DNA from: Xylophilus ampelinus
GTDB taxonomy: Bacteria > Pseudomonadota > Gammaproteobacteria > Burkholderiales > Burkholderiaceae_C
Assembly: GCF_003217575.1 (NCBI RefSeq)
Contig: NZ_QJTC01000004.1
Span: 152,715 to 216,714, forward strand
Direction of reading: 5' to 3'
DNA length: 64,000 bases
The translations under genes and the position numbers were made by a program. The notes under the pieces are model-generated. The model was not told the origin of the DNA. It saw only the letters and a list, made by a program, of their open reading frames with translations, and ran no database searches. Shown here one piece after another: positions 36,948 through 47,479 of this stretch. Each line of letters begins with the position of its first letter. Position 1 is the first letter of the stretch.

Positions 36948-39011
36948 ATGTTTGCTATCGCACCCGCCATTTCGGAAGCATCCGTGCGCGTGCGCGGCGC
37001 CTGTCCGCACGACTGCCCCGACACCTGCGCCCTTGTCACCACCGTCGAGGCTGGCCGTGCCGTGCGGGTCCAGGGCAGCGCCGACCACCCCCAGACCGGC
37101 GGCGTGCTCTGCACCAAGGTCTCGCGCTACCCCGAGCGGGTCTATCACCCCGAGCGGCTGCTGCAGCCGATGCGCCGGGTCGGCCCCAAGGGCGGCGGCC
37201 AATTCGAGCCGGTGGGCTGGGACGAGGCGCTGGACGCGATCGCCCGCCGCCTCTCGGCCATCGCCGCCCATGCGCCCGAGGCGATCCTGCCCTACAGCTA
37301 TGCCGGCACCATGGGCCTGGTGCAGGGCGAGAGCATGGACCGCCGCTTCTTCCACCGGCTGGGCGCCTCGCTGCTCGACCGCACCATCTGCGCCTCGGCC
37401 GGCGCCGAGGGCCTGACCCAGACGCTGGGCGGCAAGGTCGGTATGAAGGTGGAGCATTTCGCCGAGTCGCAGCTGATCCTGATCTGGGGCAGCAACGCGA
37501 TCGGCAGCAACCTGCATTTCTGGCGCCATGTGCAGGAAGCCAAGCGCCGCGGCGCCCGCATCGTCTGCATCGACCCGCGCCGCACCGAGACGGCGGAGAA
37601 GTGCCACGAGCACGTCGCGCTGCGCCCCGGCACCGATGCCGCGCTGGCCTTCGCGCTGATGCACGAATGCATCGTGCACGACCGGCTCGACCACGACTAC
37701 CTGGAGCGCCACACCCTGGGCTGGGCCGCGCTGCGGCAGCGCGCGCTGCAGTGGCCGCCCGCGCACGCCGCCGAGGTCTGCGGCGTGCCCGAGGCGCAGA
37801 TCCGCGCGCTGGCCCACGACTACGGCACCATCCAGCCCGCCGCGATCCGGCTGAACTACGGCATGCAGCGGGTCAAGGGCGGCGGCAACGCCACCCGGGC
37901 CGTCGCCTGGCTGCCGGCCCTGGTGGGCGCGTGGCGCCACCGGGCGGGCGGGCTGCTGATGAGCAGTTCGGGCTACTTCCCGGTGCAGCGCGCCGCGCTC
38001 CAGCGGCCCGACCTGCTGGCCGGGCGCCGGCCGCGCACCCTCAACATGTCGACCATCGGCGACGTGCTGCTGCAGCCCGCGTCCGACACCTTCGGCCCCC
38101 AGGTCGCGGCGGTGGTGGTCTACAACAGCAATCCGGTCGCCGTCGCGCCCGAATCGGCCCGGGTGGCCGCCGGCTTCGCACGGGAGGACCTGTTCACCGT
38201 GGTGATCGAGCAGTTCCGCACCGACACCGCCGACTACGCCGACTACCTGCTGCCCGCCACCACCCAGCTCGAACACTGGGACGTGCACCCCGCCTACGGC
38301 CACACCGACGTGCTGCTGAACCGCCCCGCCATCGCACCGGTCGGCCAGGCGCGCAGCAACACCGACGTGTTCCGCGGCCTGGCCTCGCGCATGGGCTTCG
38401 ACGACGCGTGCTTCCGCGACGACGACGAGGCGCTGTGCCGCCAGGCCTACGGCACCCATGTCGACTTCGACCGGCTGCTGCGCGACGGCTTCGCGCCGCT
38501 GCCGGTGCCCGATGCGCCCTTCGCCCACGGCGGCTTTCCCAGCGCCTCGGGCCGCTGCGAATTCCTCAGCGAGCGGCTGGTCGCCCAGGGCCTCGACGGC
38601 CTGCCCGACCATGTGCCGAACCACGAGGTCGCCGGGCCCGATGCGTCCTACCCGCTGGCGATGATCTCGCCGCCGGCGCGCAATTTCCTCAACTCGACCT
38701 TCGCCAACGTGAAGAGCCTGCGCGACATCGAGCGCGAGCCGCTGCTGGAGATCAGCGCCGCCGACGCCGAGGCGCGGGGCATCGCGTCGGGCGACGTGGT
38801 GCGGGTATTCAACGGCCGCGGCGAATACCGCTGCAAGGCCGAGGTGAGCCACCGCGCACGGCCGGGCGTGGTGCACGGCCTGGGCATCTGGTGGCGCAAG
38901 TCGGGCATCGCCGGCACCAACGTCAACGAACTGACCAGCCAGCGCCTGACCGACCTGGGCCGCACGCCGACGTTCTACGACTGCCTGGTGGAAGTGGCGA
39001 CGGTGCAGTAA
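36948..39011 (+). CDS. molybdopterin-dependent oxidoreductase (DMSO reductase family)
   Basis: A 687-aa enzyme. The N-terminal Fe4S4 motif is CPHDCPDTC (residues 19-27) with the fourth cysteine in GGVLCTKVSR. Molybdopterin domains follow, with IWGSNAIGSN, the IDPRRTETAEKC block, the NYGMQRVKGGGN block and the C-terminal PARNFLNSTFANV and VNELTSQRLTDLG parts that hold the second pterin. There is no Tat signal, so it is probably cytoplasmic, in a group with formate dehydrogenase- and thiosulfate reductase-like enzymes. The substrate is not evident. It needs the MoaC-dependent cofactor. Confidence 0.93.
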   Translation: MFAIAPAISEASVRVRGACPHDCPDTCALVTTVEAGRAVRVQGSADHPQTGGVLCTKVSRYPERVYHPERLLQPMRRVGPKGGGQFEPVGWDEALDAIARRLSAIAAHAPEAILPYSYAGTMGLVQGESMDRRFFHRLGASLLDRTICASAGAEGLTQTLGGKVGMKVEHFAESQLILIWGSNAIGSNLHFWRHVQEAKRRGARIVCIDPRRTETAEKCHEHVALRPGTDAALAFALMHECIVHDRLDHDYLERHTLGWAALRQRALQWPPAHAAEVCGVPEAQIRALAHDYGTIQPAAIRLNYGMQRVKGGGNATRAVAWLPALVGAWRHRAGGLLMSSSGYFPVQRAALQRPDLLAGRRPRTLNMSTIGDVLLQPASDTFGPQVAAVVVYNSNPVAVAPESARVAAGFAREDLFTVVIEQFRTDTADYADYLLPATTQLEHWDVHPAYGHTDVLLNRPAIAPVGQARSNTDVFRGLASRMGFDDACFRDDDEALCRQAYGTHVDFDRLLRDGFAPLPVPDAPFAHGGFPSASGRCEFLSERLVAQGLDGLPDHVPNHEVAGPDASYPLAMISPPARNFLNSTFANVKSLRDIEREPLLEISAADAEARGIASGDVVRVFNGRGEYRCKAEVSHRARPGVVHGLGIWWRKSGIAGTNVNELTSQRLTDLGRTPTFYDCLVEVATVQ

Positions 39012-39100
39012 GCCGCTCGACGTCCGCGGCCACGGCGCCCCTGCCGCGGCCGGCCAGCCTGGGACGCAGCCGACGCCGCGGGCCGCTCCGGCATCTTCTA

Positions 39101-39170
39101 TGCTATTAATTCGGCAGCGAAGAGCCGGCGATCCGCGACGGCTACGGCAACGATTCGCTCAAAAATCGGC
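39101..39170 (+). repeat. degenerate ATAGC-type element, copy I
   Basis: TGCTATTAATTCGGCAGC resembles the first palindrome with a damaged right arm. It is followed by GCCGGCGATCCGCGACGGC and a CTCAAAAATCGG end. It lies just after the end of the DUF2272 gene (minus strand). Confidence 0.6.
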
Positions 39171-39180
39171 GCTGCGAAAC

Positions 39181-40269
39181 TCAGCGACGCACCTGGAGCA
39201 AGACCGTCCACGGCTGGAAGCTCATGAAGGGCGCACCGCAAGCGCCGGGGTCCTCCACGCATCCGGCGGGCGCGTCGGCGTGGAAATAGCGACGGGCGAT
39301 CGTGGCGGGCGGGCCGGCCTCCAGCGCCATGCGGCGCCGGGTGACCGACTGCAGCACGTTGCCGCCGATGGTGTCGGCATACCCACCCGGCAGATCGACG
39401 TCCACGACGAGGTCGCAATGCATCGGGAACGCACCGCCGGCTCCGCGCTCGGCCAGCGCAGTCTCCACGGCGGCGAACCGGTCCAGCTCGGCACCGCTGC
39501 CGCGGGTCTGGCAAACCATGTCGCCCGGGCGCGGCGTGGTGCGGGCGATGGCGCAGGCACGGAACGCGGCATCCGACGGGGTGCCGGCGCGCTCGTCGCG
39601 GCTGGCATCGAAGGCCTGCGCCACATACACGTGGTGGGCGTCGGAATAGGCGAACTCTTCGTCGGCCATGTCGGCGCTGCGGGCCAGATAGCTGACGAAG
39701 GCGGCAGACCACGGGTTGTCGACCAGCGCCGCCCGCTGGAGAGCGGTGCGGATCGCCAGGCGCTGGCCGTCGTCGAGCGACGACAGCCCTGGATCGGCAC
39801 CGTCGCCTTTGCCCGCACCGTCGAGCGCGGCCAGGAGCGGCGCCAGCCGCTGGATGCCGCCGGCGGTGCCGCGCAGGTCGCGTGGCTTGCCCGGGTCGAG
39901 CGCCTGCCAGTACGCCAGCACCCGGCGCCACGCGGGGCCGCTGCCGTCGGCGAGCGCATCGGTTTCGGCTTCCTGGATGCCGGCCTTGGTCATGCGGCCG
40001 TCGGCATCCAGCTGCTGGCCACCGAAGGCCGCATGCTCCTGCATCGCCTGGGCCACCCAGCGCGCCGTGCGGGGGTCGGTGGAGGCCTGAGCCGACGCGG
40101 CTGCGCAACTCTGCACGCGGGGTGCGGGCGCAGCGACGGCCTGCGTGGCCCGCGACAGCGCCGCGGCCCGCGGGGACGCCGCACCCGGCCGTGCCGGGAC
40201 CTGCGCACAGGCGACCAACAGCACGGTGCCCACCACCACCAGCCACCGGAAAGCGCGTATCGGCGTCAT
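39181..40269 (-). CDS. DUF2272 domain lipoprotein
   Basis: A 362-aa protein. The signal peptide has lipobox-like LLVACAQ (Cys about 19). The C-terminal half, about 180-362, matches DUF2272: PWSAAFVSYLARSADM, a YSDAHHVYVAQAF block and TTPRPGDMVCQTR, all in the style of amidase/CHAP-like folds with a conserved W-S-A and H pattern. An envelope role is plausible but function is unknown. ATG 40269 was chosen because GAGG lies nine bases upstream and the longer frame would run into the tRNA terminator. Confidence 0.85.
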   Translation of the reverse strand: MTPIRAFRWLVVVGTVLLVACAQVPARPGAASPRAAALSRATQAVAAPAPRVQSCAAASAQASTDPRTARWVAQAMQEHAAFGGQQLDADGRMTKAGIQEAETDALADGSGPAWRRVLAYWQALDPGKPRDLRGTAGGIQRLAPLLAALDGAGKGDGADPGLSSLDDGQRLAIRTALQRAALVDNPWSAAFVSYLARSADMADEEFAYSDAHHVYVAQAFDASRDERAGTPSDAAFRACAIARTTPRPGDMVCQTRGSGAELDRFAAVETALAERGAGGAFPMHCDLVVDVDLPGGYADTIGGNVLQSVTRRRMALEAGPPATIARRYFHADAPAGCVEDPGACGAPFMSFQPWTVLLQVRR

Positions 40270-40299
40270 GGCCGGCATCCTCATCGCCCAGCGCACAAG

Positions 40300-40330
40300 C
40301 AAAAAAAAGCCCACATCGCTGCGGGCTTCT
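40300..40330 (-). terminator. intrinsic terminator after tRNA-fMet
   Basis: Read on the minus strand: AGCCCGCAGCGATGTGGGCT followed by eight T's. It ends the tRNA transcript and also separates it from the DUF2272 gene. Confidence 0.92.
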
Positions 40331-40353
40331 AAAGCGGCATCGCTGCCGTTGTG

Positions 40354-40430
<77 letters not shown>

Positions 40431-40453
40431 ACAAGAATCGTAGTATAGCCTAC

Positions 40454-40855
40454 TTATGCAGTCTTTGCATCGTCTGCGGAAGATTCTTCGCCGGAAGCGG
40501 CGCGATCGACCAGTTCGACGAATGCCATCGGCGCGTTGTCGCCCACGCGGAAGCCCATCTTCAGGATGCGGGTGTAGCCGCCTGGACGCGCCTTGAAGCG
40601 CGGGCCCAGGTCGGTGAACAGCTTGGTCACGCTGTCGCGGTCGCGCAGGCGGTTGAACGCCAGGCGGCGGTTGGCCAGCGTGTCTTCCTTGGCCAGCGTG
40701 ATCATCGGTTCGATGACGCGCCGCAGTTCCTTGGCCTTCGGCAGCGTGGTCTTGATGGCCTCGTGCTCGATGAGCGAGTTCATCATGTTATGCAGCATCG
40801 CCAGGCGGTGCGAGCTGGTGCGGTTGAGTTTGCGGAGTCCGTGTCCGTGGCGCAT
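40454..40855 (-). CDS. rplQ: 50S ribosomal protein L17
   Basis: A 133-aa L17 protein. [20 protein letters not shown] is the family start; the C-terminal 25 residues (Ser/Glu/Ala-rich) are variable. L17 sits near the exit tunnel on the 50S subunit. It is the last gene of the rpsM-rpsK-rpsD-rpoA-rplQ unit, 93 bp after rpoA, with the initiator tRNA just downstream. Confidence 0.98.
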   Translation of the reverse strand: MRHGHGLRKLNRTSSHRLAMLHNMMNSLIEHEAIKTTLPKAKELRRVIEPMITLAKEDTLANRRLAFNRLRDRDSVTKLFTDLGPRFKARPGGYTRILKMGFRVGDNAPMAFVELVDRAASGEESSADDAKTA

Positions 40856-40948
40856 GGTGCTTTTTCCTTCGGTTATTAAATCGGGCAGCCGGATCAGGTA
40901 CTGCCCGAGGCACTGGCCACCGACAGGGTCGGAGGCCGGGTTCTGTGT

Positions 40949-41941
40949 TTAGCGCTTGTCCAGGCCGGCCGGCGGCCAGCTTTCGAGCTTCATGCCGAGC
41001 GTGAGTCCGCGCGAAGCCAGCACTTCCTTGATTTCGTTGAGCGACTTGCGACCCAGGTTCGGGGTCTTGAGCAGTTCGTTCTCGGTACGCTGGATCAGGT
41101 CGCCGATGTAGTAGATGTTCTCGGCCTTCAGGCAGTTCGCGGAGCGCACCGTCAGTTCGAGTTCGTCCACCGGACGCAGCAGGATCGGATCGAACGGCGT
41201 GTTGCCACCGCGTGGCGTCGGCGCGTCGAAGGCGGCGAGTTCGCCGCCCTCGAGCTGCGCGAACACCGCGAGCTGTTCCACCAGGATCTTGGCCGAGGCG
41301 CGCACCGCGTCTTCGGCCGAGATGGCACCGTTGGTCTCGATCTCGACGACCAGCTTGTCCAGGTCGGTACGCTGCTCGACGCGGGCGCTTTCGACGGTGT
41401 AGCTGACGCGCTTGACCGGCGAGAACGAGGCGTCCAGCACGATCCGGCCGATCGACTTGGTGGCTTCGTCGGCATAGCGGCGCATCGTGCCCGGCACGTA
41501 GCCGCGGCCCTTCTCCACCTTGATCTGCATGTCCAGCTTGCCGCCGGCCGACAAATGCGCGATGACGTGGTCGGGGTTGATGATCTCGACGTCGTGCGGC
41601 GTCTGGATGTCGCCGGCCGTCACCACGCCTTCGCCGTCCTTGCGGAGCGACAGCGTCACTTCGTCGCGGTTGTGGAGCTTGAACACCACGCCCTTCAGGT
41701 TCAGCAGGATGTTGACGACGTCTTCCTGCACGCCGTCTATCGACGAATACTCGTGCAGGACGCCGGCGATCGTGACCTCGGTTGCTGCATACCCGACCAT
41801 GGACGACAGCAGTACGCGACGGATCGCGTTGCCGAGCGTGTGGCCGTAGCCGCGCTCGAAGGGCTCGAGGGCCACCTTGGCGCGGTTGGGCGCCAGCTGC
41901 TCGACATTGATCGCTTTGGGTTTCAGCAGATTGGTTTGCAT
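40949..41941 (-). CDS. rpoA: DNA-directed RNA polymerase subunit alpha
   Basis: A 330-aa protein. The N-terminal assembly domain (1 to about 235) has [20 protein letters not shown] and the C-terminal domain (about 250-330) has the [20 protein letters not shown] and [16 protein letters not shown] motifs that touch UP elements and activators. Length agrees with relatives. A GCGCCGC/GCGGCGC hairpin lies in the 127-bp gap after rpsD (42044-42062). Confidence 0.98.
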   Translation of the reverse strand: MQTNLLKPKAINVEQLAPNRAKVALEPFERGYGHTLGNAIRRVLLSSMVGYAATEVTIAGVLHEYSSIDGVQEDVVNILLNLKGVVFKLHNRDEVTLSLRKDGEGVVTAGDIQTPHDVEIINPDHVIAHLSAGGKLDMQIKVEKGRGYVPGTMRRYADEATKSIGRIVLDASFSPVKRVSYTVESARVEQRTDLDKLVVEIETNGAISAEDAVRASAKILVEQLAVFAQLEGGELAAFDAPTPRGGNTPFDPILLRPVDELELTVRSANCLKAENIYYIGDLIQRTENELLKTPNLGRKSLNEIKEVLASRGLTLGMKLESWPPAGLDKR

Positions 41942-42043
41942 GGACTTCCTCTCAATACCCCCAGCTCGTTACACCGGTAAGGCTGCGAAGCCCCGCCCCG
42001 CGGTGCCCCGCGGGCCAGGGAAATGAATCGAACGAAATAGGAC

Positions 42044-42062
42044 GCGCCGCACGAGGCGGCGC
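42044..42062 (-). other. perfect hairpin between rpsD and rpoA
   Basis: GCGCCGC, five-base loop, GCGGCGC. No T tract follows on the minus strand, so it is unlikely to be a complete terminator. It could affect processing or relative rpoA expression. Confidence 0.6.
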
Positions 42063-42068
42063 AGGGCA

Positions 42069-42692
42069 TCAACGCGAGTAGAGCTCGACGATCAGCGATT
42101 CGTTGATGTCGGCACCGAACTCGTCGCGATCCGGAACCTTCTTGAAGGTACCTTCGGCCTTGTCGAGCTGGACGTCGACCCATGCCGGCATGCCGACCTG
42201 CTGGGCCAGTTGCAACGCTTCGACGATGCGGTTCTGCTTCTTCGACTTCTCGCGAACGGCTACGACGTCACCGGTCTTGACCATGTACGACGCGATGTTG
42301 ACCGACTGGCCGTTCACCGTGATCGCCTTGTGCGACACCAGCTGGCGTGCTTCGGCGCGGGTGGAGCCGAAGCCCATGCGGTACACCACGTTGTCCAGGC
42401 GGGACTCGAGGATGAACAGCAGGTTGGCGCCGGTGTTGCCCTTGCGGCGGTCGGCTTGCTCGAAGTAGCGGCGGAACTGCTTCTCCAGCACGCCGTACAT
42501 GCGCTTGACCTTCTGCTTTTCGCGGAGCTGCAGACCGAAATCGGACGTGCGCTGGCCGGAAGTGCGGCCGTGCTGGCCGGGCTTCGAGTCGAACTTCGAC
42601 TTGTCCGCGATCGAGCGACGTGCGCTCTTCAGGAACAGGTCGGTGCCTTCACGGCGGGAGAGTTTGGCCTTGGGGCCGAGATAGCGTGCCAC
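42069..42692 (-). CDS. rpsD: 30S ribosomal protein S4
   Basis: A 207-aa S4 protein with the [20 protein letters not shown] start and an S4 RNA-binding domain ([20 protein letters not shown]). S4 starts 30S assembly on 16S rRNA and in E. coli represses its own operon. Here a terminator-like hairpin lies just upstream, between rpsK and rpsD. Confidence 0.98.
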   Translation of the reverse strand: MARYLGPKAKLSRREGTDLFLKSARRSIADKSKFDSKPGQHGRTSGQRTSDFGLQLREKQKVKRMYGVLEKQFRRYFEQADRRKGNTGANLLFILESRLDNVVYRMGFGSTRAEARQLVSHKAITVNGQSVNIASYMVKTGDVVAVREKSKKQNRIVEALQLAQQVGMPAWVDVQLDKAEGTFKKVPDRDEFGADINESLIVELYSR

Positions 42693-42776
42693 TTGAACGT
42701 CCTTCTATGTCATCTTCCGCACGACCATGCGGGAGCCACCGGTGAGACACAGGTGGCGGTGGGCTTAACGGGGAAG

Positions 42777-42806
42777 CGAAAAAGCCTGCGATTCTAACCG
42801 CAGGCT
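42777..42806 (-). terminator. terminator-like hairpin between rpsK and rpsD
   Basis: Minus strand: AGCCTGC, nine- or ten-base loop, GCAGGCT followed by TTTTT. It begins 20 bp after the rpsK stop and probably gives partial termination within the operon, lowering rpsD-rpoA-rplQ relative to rpsM-rpsK unless another promoter is present. Confidence 0.82.
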
Positions 42807-42825
42807 CGACCCGAGCGCAGAACGC

Positions 42826-43230
42826 TCAGATACGACGGCGCTTTTGCGGGCGGCAGCCGTTGTGCGGAACCGGCGTCACGTCGGCGATCGACGTGATGCG
42901 GATGCCCAACGCGCCCAGCGCGCGAACCGACGACTCGCGACCAGGACCGGGGCCCTTGATCTCGACGTCGAGGTTCTTGATACCTTGCTCGATCGCGGCG
43001 CGACCGGCGACTTCCGAAGCGACCTGGGCTGCGAAAGGCGTCGACTTGCGCGAGCCCTTGAAGCCTTGACCACCCGACGATGCCCACGACAGGGCGTTGC
43101 CCTGGCGGTCGGTGATCGTGATGATGGTGTTGTTGAACGAAGCGTGCACGTGGGCCACGCCGTCCGACACGTTCTTCCGGACCTTCTTGCGAACGCGCTG
43201 TGCGGCGTTATTGGCAGGAGACTTGGCCAT
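42826..43230 (-). CDS. rpsK: 30S ribosomal protein S11
   Basis: A 134-aa S11 protein with [20 protein letters not shown] and the C-terminal [19 protein letters not shown]11 lies in the 30S platform near the mRNA exit. It starts 19 bp after the rpsM stop, and a terminator-like hairpin follows. Confidence 0.98.
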   Translation of the reverse strand: MAKSPANNAAQRVRKKVRKNVSDGVAHVHASFNNTIITITDRQGNALSWASSGGQGFKGSRKSTPFAAQVASEVAGRAAIEQGIKNLDVEIKGPGPGRESSVRALGALGIRITSIADVTPVPHNGCRPQKRRRI

Positions 43231-43249
43231 ATTTCTCTTTCAGTCGCGG

Positions 43250-43615
43250 TTATTTCTTCAGAGCGGCGGCGCCCTTGCGCGGACCCTTGCGGGTGCGGGC
43301 ATTGGTGCGCGTGCGCTGACCGCGCATCGGCAGGCCACGGCGATGGCGGAAGCCACGGTAGCAGCCGATGTCCATCAAGCGCTTGATATTCATCGTGGTT
43401 TCACGACGGAGATCGCCTTCGATGGTGAAGAGAGCGATCTGGTCGCGGATCTTTTCCAGATCCCCGTCGGTCAGATCCTTGATCTTCTTCGAGTAAGCGA
43501 TGCCGCTCGCTTCGCAGATCTGGCGGGCGCGGGTGCGGCCGATGCCAAAGATGGCCGTCAGGCCGATTTCTGCGTGCTTGTGCGGCGGGATGTTGATGCC
43601 AGCAATACGTGCCAT
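43250..43615 (-). CDS. rpsM: 30S ribosomal protein S13
   Basis: A 121-aa S13 protein ([19 protein letters not shown] start and [15 protein letters not shown] near the end). S13 in the 30S head touches the P-site tRNA and the 50S subunit. It follows rpmJ by 19 bp. Confidence 0.98.
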   Translation of the reverse strand: MARIAGINIPPHKHAEIGLTAIFGIGRTRARQICEASGIAYSKKIKDLTDGDLEKIRDQIALFTIEGDLRRETTMNIKRLMDIGCYRGFRHRRGLPMRGQRTRTNARTRKGPRKGAAALKK

Positions 43616-43634
43616 GTTGGTCCTCTAAAACTCT

Positions 43635-43748
43635 TCAACCCTGACGCTGCTTGTGACGCAGGTCGGTGCAGATCACACGCACCACGCCTTTGCGGCGGAT
43701 GATCTTGCAGTTGCGGCAGATTTTCTTGACCGAAGCCGAAACTCTCAT
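43635..43748 (-). CDS. rpmJ: 50S ribosomal protein L36
   Basis: A 37-aa protein, [20 protein letters not shown] then [17 protein letters not shown], with the C-x2-C...C-x4-H zinc pattern. The AGGAGA ribosome-binding site is clear. Between secY and rpmJ, where many relatives carry infA, there is only a 236-bp non-coding gap. Confidence 0.96.
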   Translation of the reverse strand: MRVSASVKKICRNCKIIRRKGVVRVICTDLRHKQRQG

Positions 43749-43775
43749 TGCATTCTCCTAAAACTCTTTGATCCA

Positions 43776-43795
43776 TTTCGCCACTCAAGGCGAAA
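43776..43795 (-). other. hairpin upstream of rpmJ
   Basis: TTTCGCC, six-base loop, GGCGAAA, 28 bp before the rpmJ ATG. It may be a leader structure of the rpmJ-rpsM unit, perhaps a regulatory target as in other alpha operons. That role is inferred only. Confidence 0.5.
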
Positions 43796-43984
43796 AACAT
43801 AGTTGCGGGCCCGGAACGGTTCCGCAGACATCGCTGCAGTCGTCGCCAAGCCACCAGAAAGAACCCGCACATTCCGTGTGCCGGCCTTCCCGACATGTGA
43901 CCTTCCACGCCACTGTGGCTTCACCCACCCCGAGGCGTGCCGCAGCACCCCTCTTCGCTTTTCACATACTCGCCGACCGCCTTT

Positions 43985-45304
43985 TCAGGCGCCTGGCGAG
44001 GTCTTGAAATTTGCCTTCTTCAGAAGCGATTCGTACTGCTGCGACATCAGATAGTTCTGCACCTGGGCCATGAAGTCCATCGTGACGACCACGATGATCA
44101 GCAAGGAAGTTCCACCGAAGTAGAACGGCACGTTGTACTTGAGAATCAGGAACTCGGGCAGCAGACACACGAAGGTGATGTAGACCGCACCTGCCAGCGT
44201 CAGACGAACCAAAATCTTGTCGATGTAGCGCGCCGTCTGATCGCCCGGACGGATGCCCGGGATGAACGCACCGCTCTTCTTCAGGTTGTCCGCCGTCTCG
44301 CGGCTGTTGAACACCAGCGCCGTGTAGAAGAAGCAGAAGAATACGATGGCGGTCGCATACAGCAACACGTAGATCGGTTGGCCCGGCGTCAACGCACCCG
44401 AGATATCCTTCAGCCAGCGCATCGAATCGCTTGCGCTGAACCAGTTCACTACAGTGGCCGGCAGCAGGATGATCGACGAGGCAAAGATCGGCGGAATCAC
44501 GCCGGCCATGTTCAGCTTCAGCGGCAGGTGCGACGACTGGCCGCCGTAGACTTTGTTGCCGACCTGGCGCCGCGCATAGTTCACCAGGATCTTGCGCTGT
44601 CCCCGCTCCACGAACACCACGAAGTAGGTGACCAGTGCCACGACCAGCAGGATGAAGATGGCCACGACGACGCTCATCGCGCCGGTGCGCACCAGTTCGA
44701 ACAGGCCGCCCATCGCGTTGGGCAGACCTGCGGCGATACCGGCGAAGATCAAGATCGAGATGCCATTGCCCAGGCCACGCTCTGTGATCTGCTCGCCCAG
44801 CCACATCAGGAACATCGTGCCGGCCGTGAGGCTCACCACCGCCGTCATGCGGAAACCGAGGCCCGGGCTCAGGACCAGTCCGGCGGAGCTTTCCAGCGCG
44901 ACGGCGATGCCGAAGGACTGAAACAGTGCCAGTCCGAGGGTGCCGTAGCGGGTGTACTGCGTGATCTTGCGCCGGCCGGCCTCGCCCTCCTTCTTCAATT
45001 GCTCGAAGGAGGGAAGGACATAGCCCAGCAACTGCATGATGATCGATGCCGAGATGTACGGCATGATCCCCAACGCGAACACGGTGAAGCGCGACAGCGC
45101 ACCACCCGAGAACATGTTGAACAGGTTCAGGATGCCGCCCTGCTGGCCCTGAAACAGCTGCTGGAGCTGCGCCGGGTCGATGCCGGGAACGGGAATGTGC
45201 GCGCCTACGCGGTAGACGACGAGCGCCAACAGCAGAAACACGAGCCGACGGCGCAGATCGCCGAACTTGCCGGTCTTCGCGATGGTTGCTGCGCTAGTAG
45301 CCAC
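43985..45304 (-). CDS. secY: preprotein translocase subunit SecY
   Basis: A 439-aa membrane protein with ten helices, the channel of the Sec translocon. Family blocks are the N-terminal [20 protein letters not shown], the [15 protein letters not shown] loop and [19 protein letters not shown] near the C-terminus. It is in its usual place, 58 bp after rplO. Confidence 0.98.
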   Translation of the reverse strand: MATSAATIAKTGKFGDLRRRLVFLLLALVVYRVGAHIPVPGIDPAQLQQLFQGQQGGILNLFNMFSGGALSRFTVFALGIMPYISASIIMQLLGYVLPSFEQLKKEGEAGRRKITQYTRYGTLGLALFQSFGIAVALESSAGLVLSPGLGFRMTAVVSLTAGTMFLMWLGEQITERGLGNGISILIFAGIAAGLPNAMGGLFELVRTGAMSVVVAIFILLVVALVTYFVVFVERGQRKILVNYARRQVGNKVYGGQSSHLPLKLNMAGVIPPIFASSIILLPATVVNWFSASDSMRWLKDISGALTPGQPIYVLLYATAIVFFCFFYTALVFNSRETADNLKKSGAFIPGIRPGDQTARYIDKILVRLTLAGAVYITFVCLLPEFLILKYNVPFYFGGTSLLIIVVVTMDFMAQVQNYLMSQQYESLLKKANFKTSPGA

Positions 45305-45362
45305 TGCTGAACTCTTTCAACGTATGCGTCAAGATGGAATGCCGGACTGCTTCAGACCGCAC

Positions 45363-45794
45363 TCAGGCGACGCTGCCGCCTGCCGCCTCGATCGCGGTCT
45401 TGGCACCTGCGGTGGCACCCACGCCGGTCAGCTTGACGGACTTCGTCAGCGCACCGGTGTTGATGACCTTCACCACGCGGGCCAACTGGCCGACGAGGCC
45501 GGCTTGCTTGAGCGACAGCACGTCCACTTCGGCTAGGCCGAGCTGTTCGAGAGCGGCCAAGGTGACTTCTGCGTTGTACTTGAGGGTCTGCGACTTGAAG
45601 CCGCGCTTCGGCAGACGGCGCTGCAGAGGCATTTGACCGCCTTCGAAGCCCACCTTGTGGTAGCCGCCCGCACGGGACTTCTGACCCTTGTGGCCGCGGC
45701 CTGCGGTCTTGCCGATACCGGAGCCAATACCTCGGCCTACACGGCGCTTGGCGTGCTTGGCGCCGGCTGCCGGCTTGATGCCATTGAGTTCCAT
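45363..45794 (-). CDS. rplO: 50S ribosomal protein L15
   Basis: A 143-aa L15 protein with the Gly/Arg-rich N-terminal [20 protein letters not shown] and the C-terminal IEAAGGSVA. It stabilises 23S rRNA late in assembly. Twelve bases separate it from rpmD. Confidence 0.98.
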   Translation of the reverse strand: MELNGIKPAAGAKHAKRRVGRGIGSGIGKTAGRGHKGQKSRAGGYHKVGFEGGQMPLQRRLPKRGFKSQTLKYNAEVTLAALEQLGLAEVDVLSLKQAGLVGQLARVVKVINTGALTKSVKLTGVGATAGAKTAIEAAGGSVA

Positions 45795-45806
45795 GTCTTG
45801 CCTCTG

Positions 45807-45989
45807 TTAGAGCACTTTGACCAGATAACTGATCTTGTTGATCATGCCGCGAACTTCGGGACTGTCCTGTAGCTCGCTCACGCTGTTGAGCTTGCGCAGG
45901 CCCAGGCCGCGAACGGTCGCGCGATGCGATTCCTTGGTGCCGATGGGGCTGCGCACCAGCTGCACCTTGACGGTTTGTTGCGTCGTCAT
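45807..45989 (-). CDS. rpmD: 50S ribosomal protein L30
   Basis: A 60-aa L30 protein ([20 protein letters not shown] and [12 protein letters not shown]). The start at 45989 gives [11 protein letters not shown]. The frame is open upstream inside rpsE, but that part is not L30. Confidence 0.97.
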   Translation of the reverse strand: MTTQQTVKVQLVRSPIGTKESHRATVRGLGLRKLNSVSELQDSPEVRGMINKISYLVKVL

Positions 45990-46002
45990 ATCGTTACTCC
46001 GG

Positions 46003-46524
46003 TCAGGCGGTGAAGATTTCTTCGACCGACTTGCCGCGCTTGGCTGCCACTTCGGACGCGGTCGTCGACTTGACGAGCGCATCGAAGGTAGCGCGGACCA
46101 TGTTGTAGGGGTTCGAAGAGCCGTGGCTCTTGGCAACCACGTCCGTCACGCCGAGCACTTCGAATACAGCGCGCATCGGGCCGCCGGCGATGATGCCGGT
46201 ACCCTTGGGTGCCGGTGCCAGGAACACGTTGGCAGCGCCGTGGTGACCCGTCACCTGGTGGTGCAGCGTACCGTTCTTCAGCGAAACCTTCTTCAGGTTG
46301 CGACGGGCTTCTTCCATCGCCTTCTGAACGGCAGCAGGCACTTCCTTGGACTTGCCCTTGCCGAAACCGACGCGGCCATCGCCGTCGCCGACCACGGTCA
46401 ACGCGGCGAAACCGAGGATTCGGCCGCCCTTGACGACCTTGGTGACGCGGTTGACCGCGATCATCTTCTCGCGCAAACCGTCGTCCTGGCCTTCGGTCTG
46501 CACTTTGGGTTGAAACTTAGCCAT
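46003..46524 (-). CDS. rpsE: 30S ribosomal protein S5
   Basis: A 173-aa S5 protein with the double-stranded RNA-binding fold ([20 protein letters not shown]) and the [20 protein letters not shown] block. S5 affects decoding fidelity. It is followed by rpmD at 13 bp. Confidence 0.98.
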   Translation of the reverse strand: MAKFQPKVQTEGQDDGLREKMIAVNRVTKVVKGGRILGFAALTVVGDGDGRVGFGKGKSKEVPAAVQKAMEEARRNLKKVSLKNGTLHHQVTGHHGAANVFLAPAPKGTGIIAGGPMRAVFEVLGVTDVVAKSHGSSNPYNMVRATFDALVKSTTASEVAAKRGKSVEEIFTA

Positions 46525-46542
46525 GATGTTCTTCCGTCGTGC

Positions 46543-46911
46543 TTAGAACTGCAGACCCGCTTCGCGGGCAGCGTCAGCCAGCGCCTTGACGCGGCCGTGG
46601 TAGGCGAAACCGGCGCGGTCGAAGGCAACCTTCTCCACGCCGGCGGCTTTCGCCTTCTCGGCGATGCGCTTGCCGATGGCGGTGGCGGCAGCGGCGTTGC
46701 CGCCATTGCCTTCGCCACCCAGCGACGTGCGAACTTCCGCTTCCGCCGTGGAGGCCGACGCCAGCACCTGGGTGCCGTCGCCGGAGATCACGGTAGCGTA
46801 GATGTGTTGGTTCGTGCGGTTCACGGTCAAACGTGCCACGCCCTGGTTCGCGATGCGAATCCGGGTCTGGCGCGAACGACGGAGACGCTGCTCTTTCTTG
46901 GTCAAAGACAT
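46543..46911 (-). CDS. rplR: 50S ribosomal protein L18
   Basis: A 122-aa L18 protein that binds 5S rRNA ([36 protein letters not shown] at the end). Confidence 0.98.
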   Translation of the reverse strand: MSLTKKEQRLRRSRQTRIRIANQGVARLTVNRTNQHIYATVISGDGTQVLASASTAEAEVRTSLGGEGNGGNAAAATAIGKRIAEKAKAAGVEKVAFDRAGFAYHGRVKALADAAREAGLQF

Positions 46912-46922
46912 GCTGCGGCTCC

Positions 46923-47456
46923 TTACTTCTTCTTGGTTTCTTTGATCGTGATCTTTTCATCCGAATAGCGGATGCCCTTGCCCTTGTAGGGCTCGGGAGG
47001 ACGGACCGCGCGGATTTCCGCGGCGATCTGACCGACGCGCTGGCGGTCGGCGCCCTTGATCAGGACCTCGGTGGGGGTCGGGGTGGTCACCGTGATGCCG
47101 GCGGGCATCTCGATGTTGACCGGGTGCGAGTAGCCGACCGTCAGGTTCAGCTTCGCGCCCTGTGCCTGGGCCTTGTAGCCCACGCCGACCAGCGACAGCT
47201 TCTTCTCGAAGCCCTTGCTGACGCCGACCACCATGTTGTTGACGAGCTGGCGCAGCGTGCCGCTCATGGCGTTCGCTTCGCGGGACTCGTTGGCGGGCTC
47301 GAAACTGAGCTTGCCGCCTTGGTTCGTCACATTGACCAATGCATGGGCGTGCTGGGACAGCGAACCGCCCGTGCCTTTGACATTGATCTGGTCATCCTTG
47401 ATCGACACATCCACACCTTGTGGGATGGCGACCGGCATTTTTCCTACGCGGGACAT
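46923..47456 (-). CDS. rplF: 50S ribosomal protein L6
   Basis: A 177-aa L6 protein ([38 protein letters not shown] near the C-terminus), located near the GTPase centre of the 50S subunit. Confidence 0.98.
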   Translation of the reverse strand: MSRVGKMPVAIPQGVDVSIKDDQINVKGTGGSLSQHAHALVNVTNQGGKLSFEPANESREANAMSGTLRQLVNNMVVGVSKGFEKKLSLVGVGYKAQAQGAKLNLTVGYSHPVNIEMPAGITVTTPTPTEVLIKGADRQRVGQIAAEIRAVRPPEPYKGKGIRYSDEKITIKETKKK

Positions 47457-47479
47457 TTCAGTTTCTCCTCGATGCCGCT

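Noticed and set aside
35694..38876. 1060-codon minus-strand frame across the oxidoreductase gene
   Set aside because: Only the last 381 codons are the binding protein; the rest is antisense to the Mo-enzyme gene.
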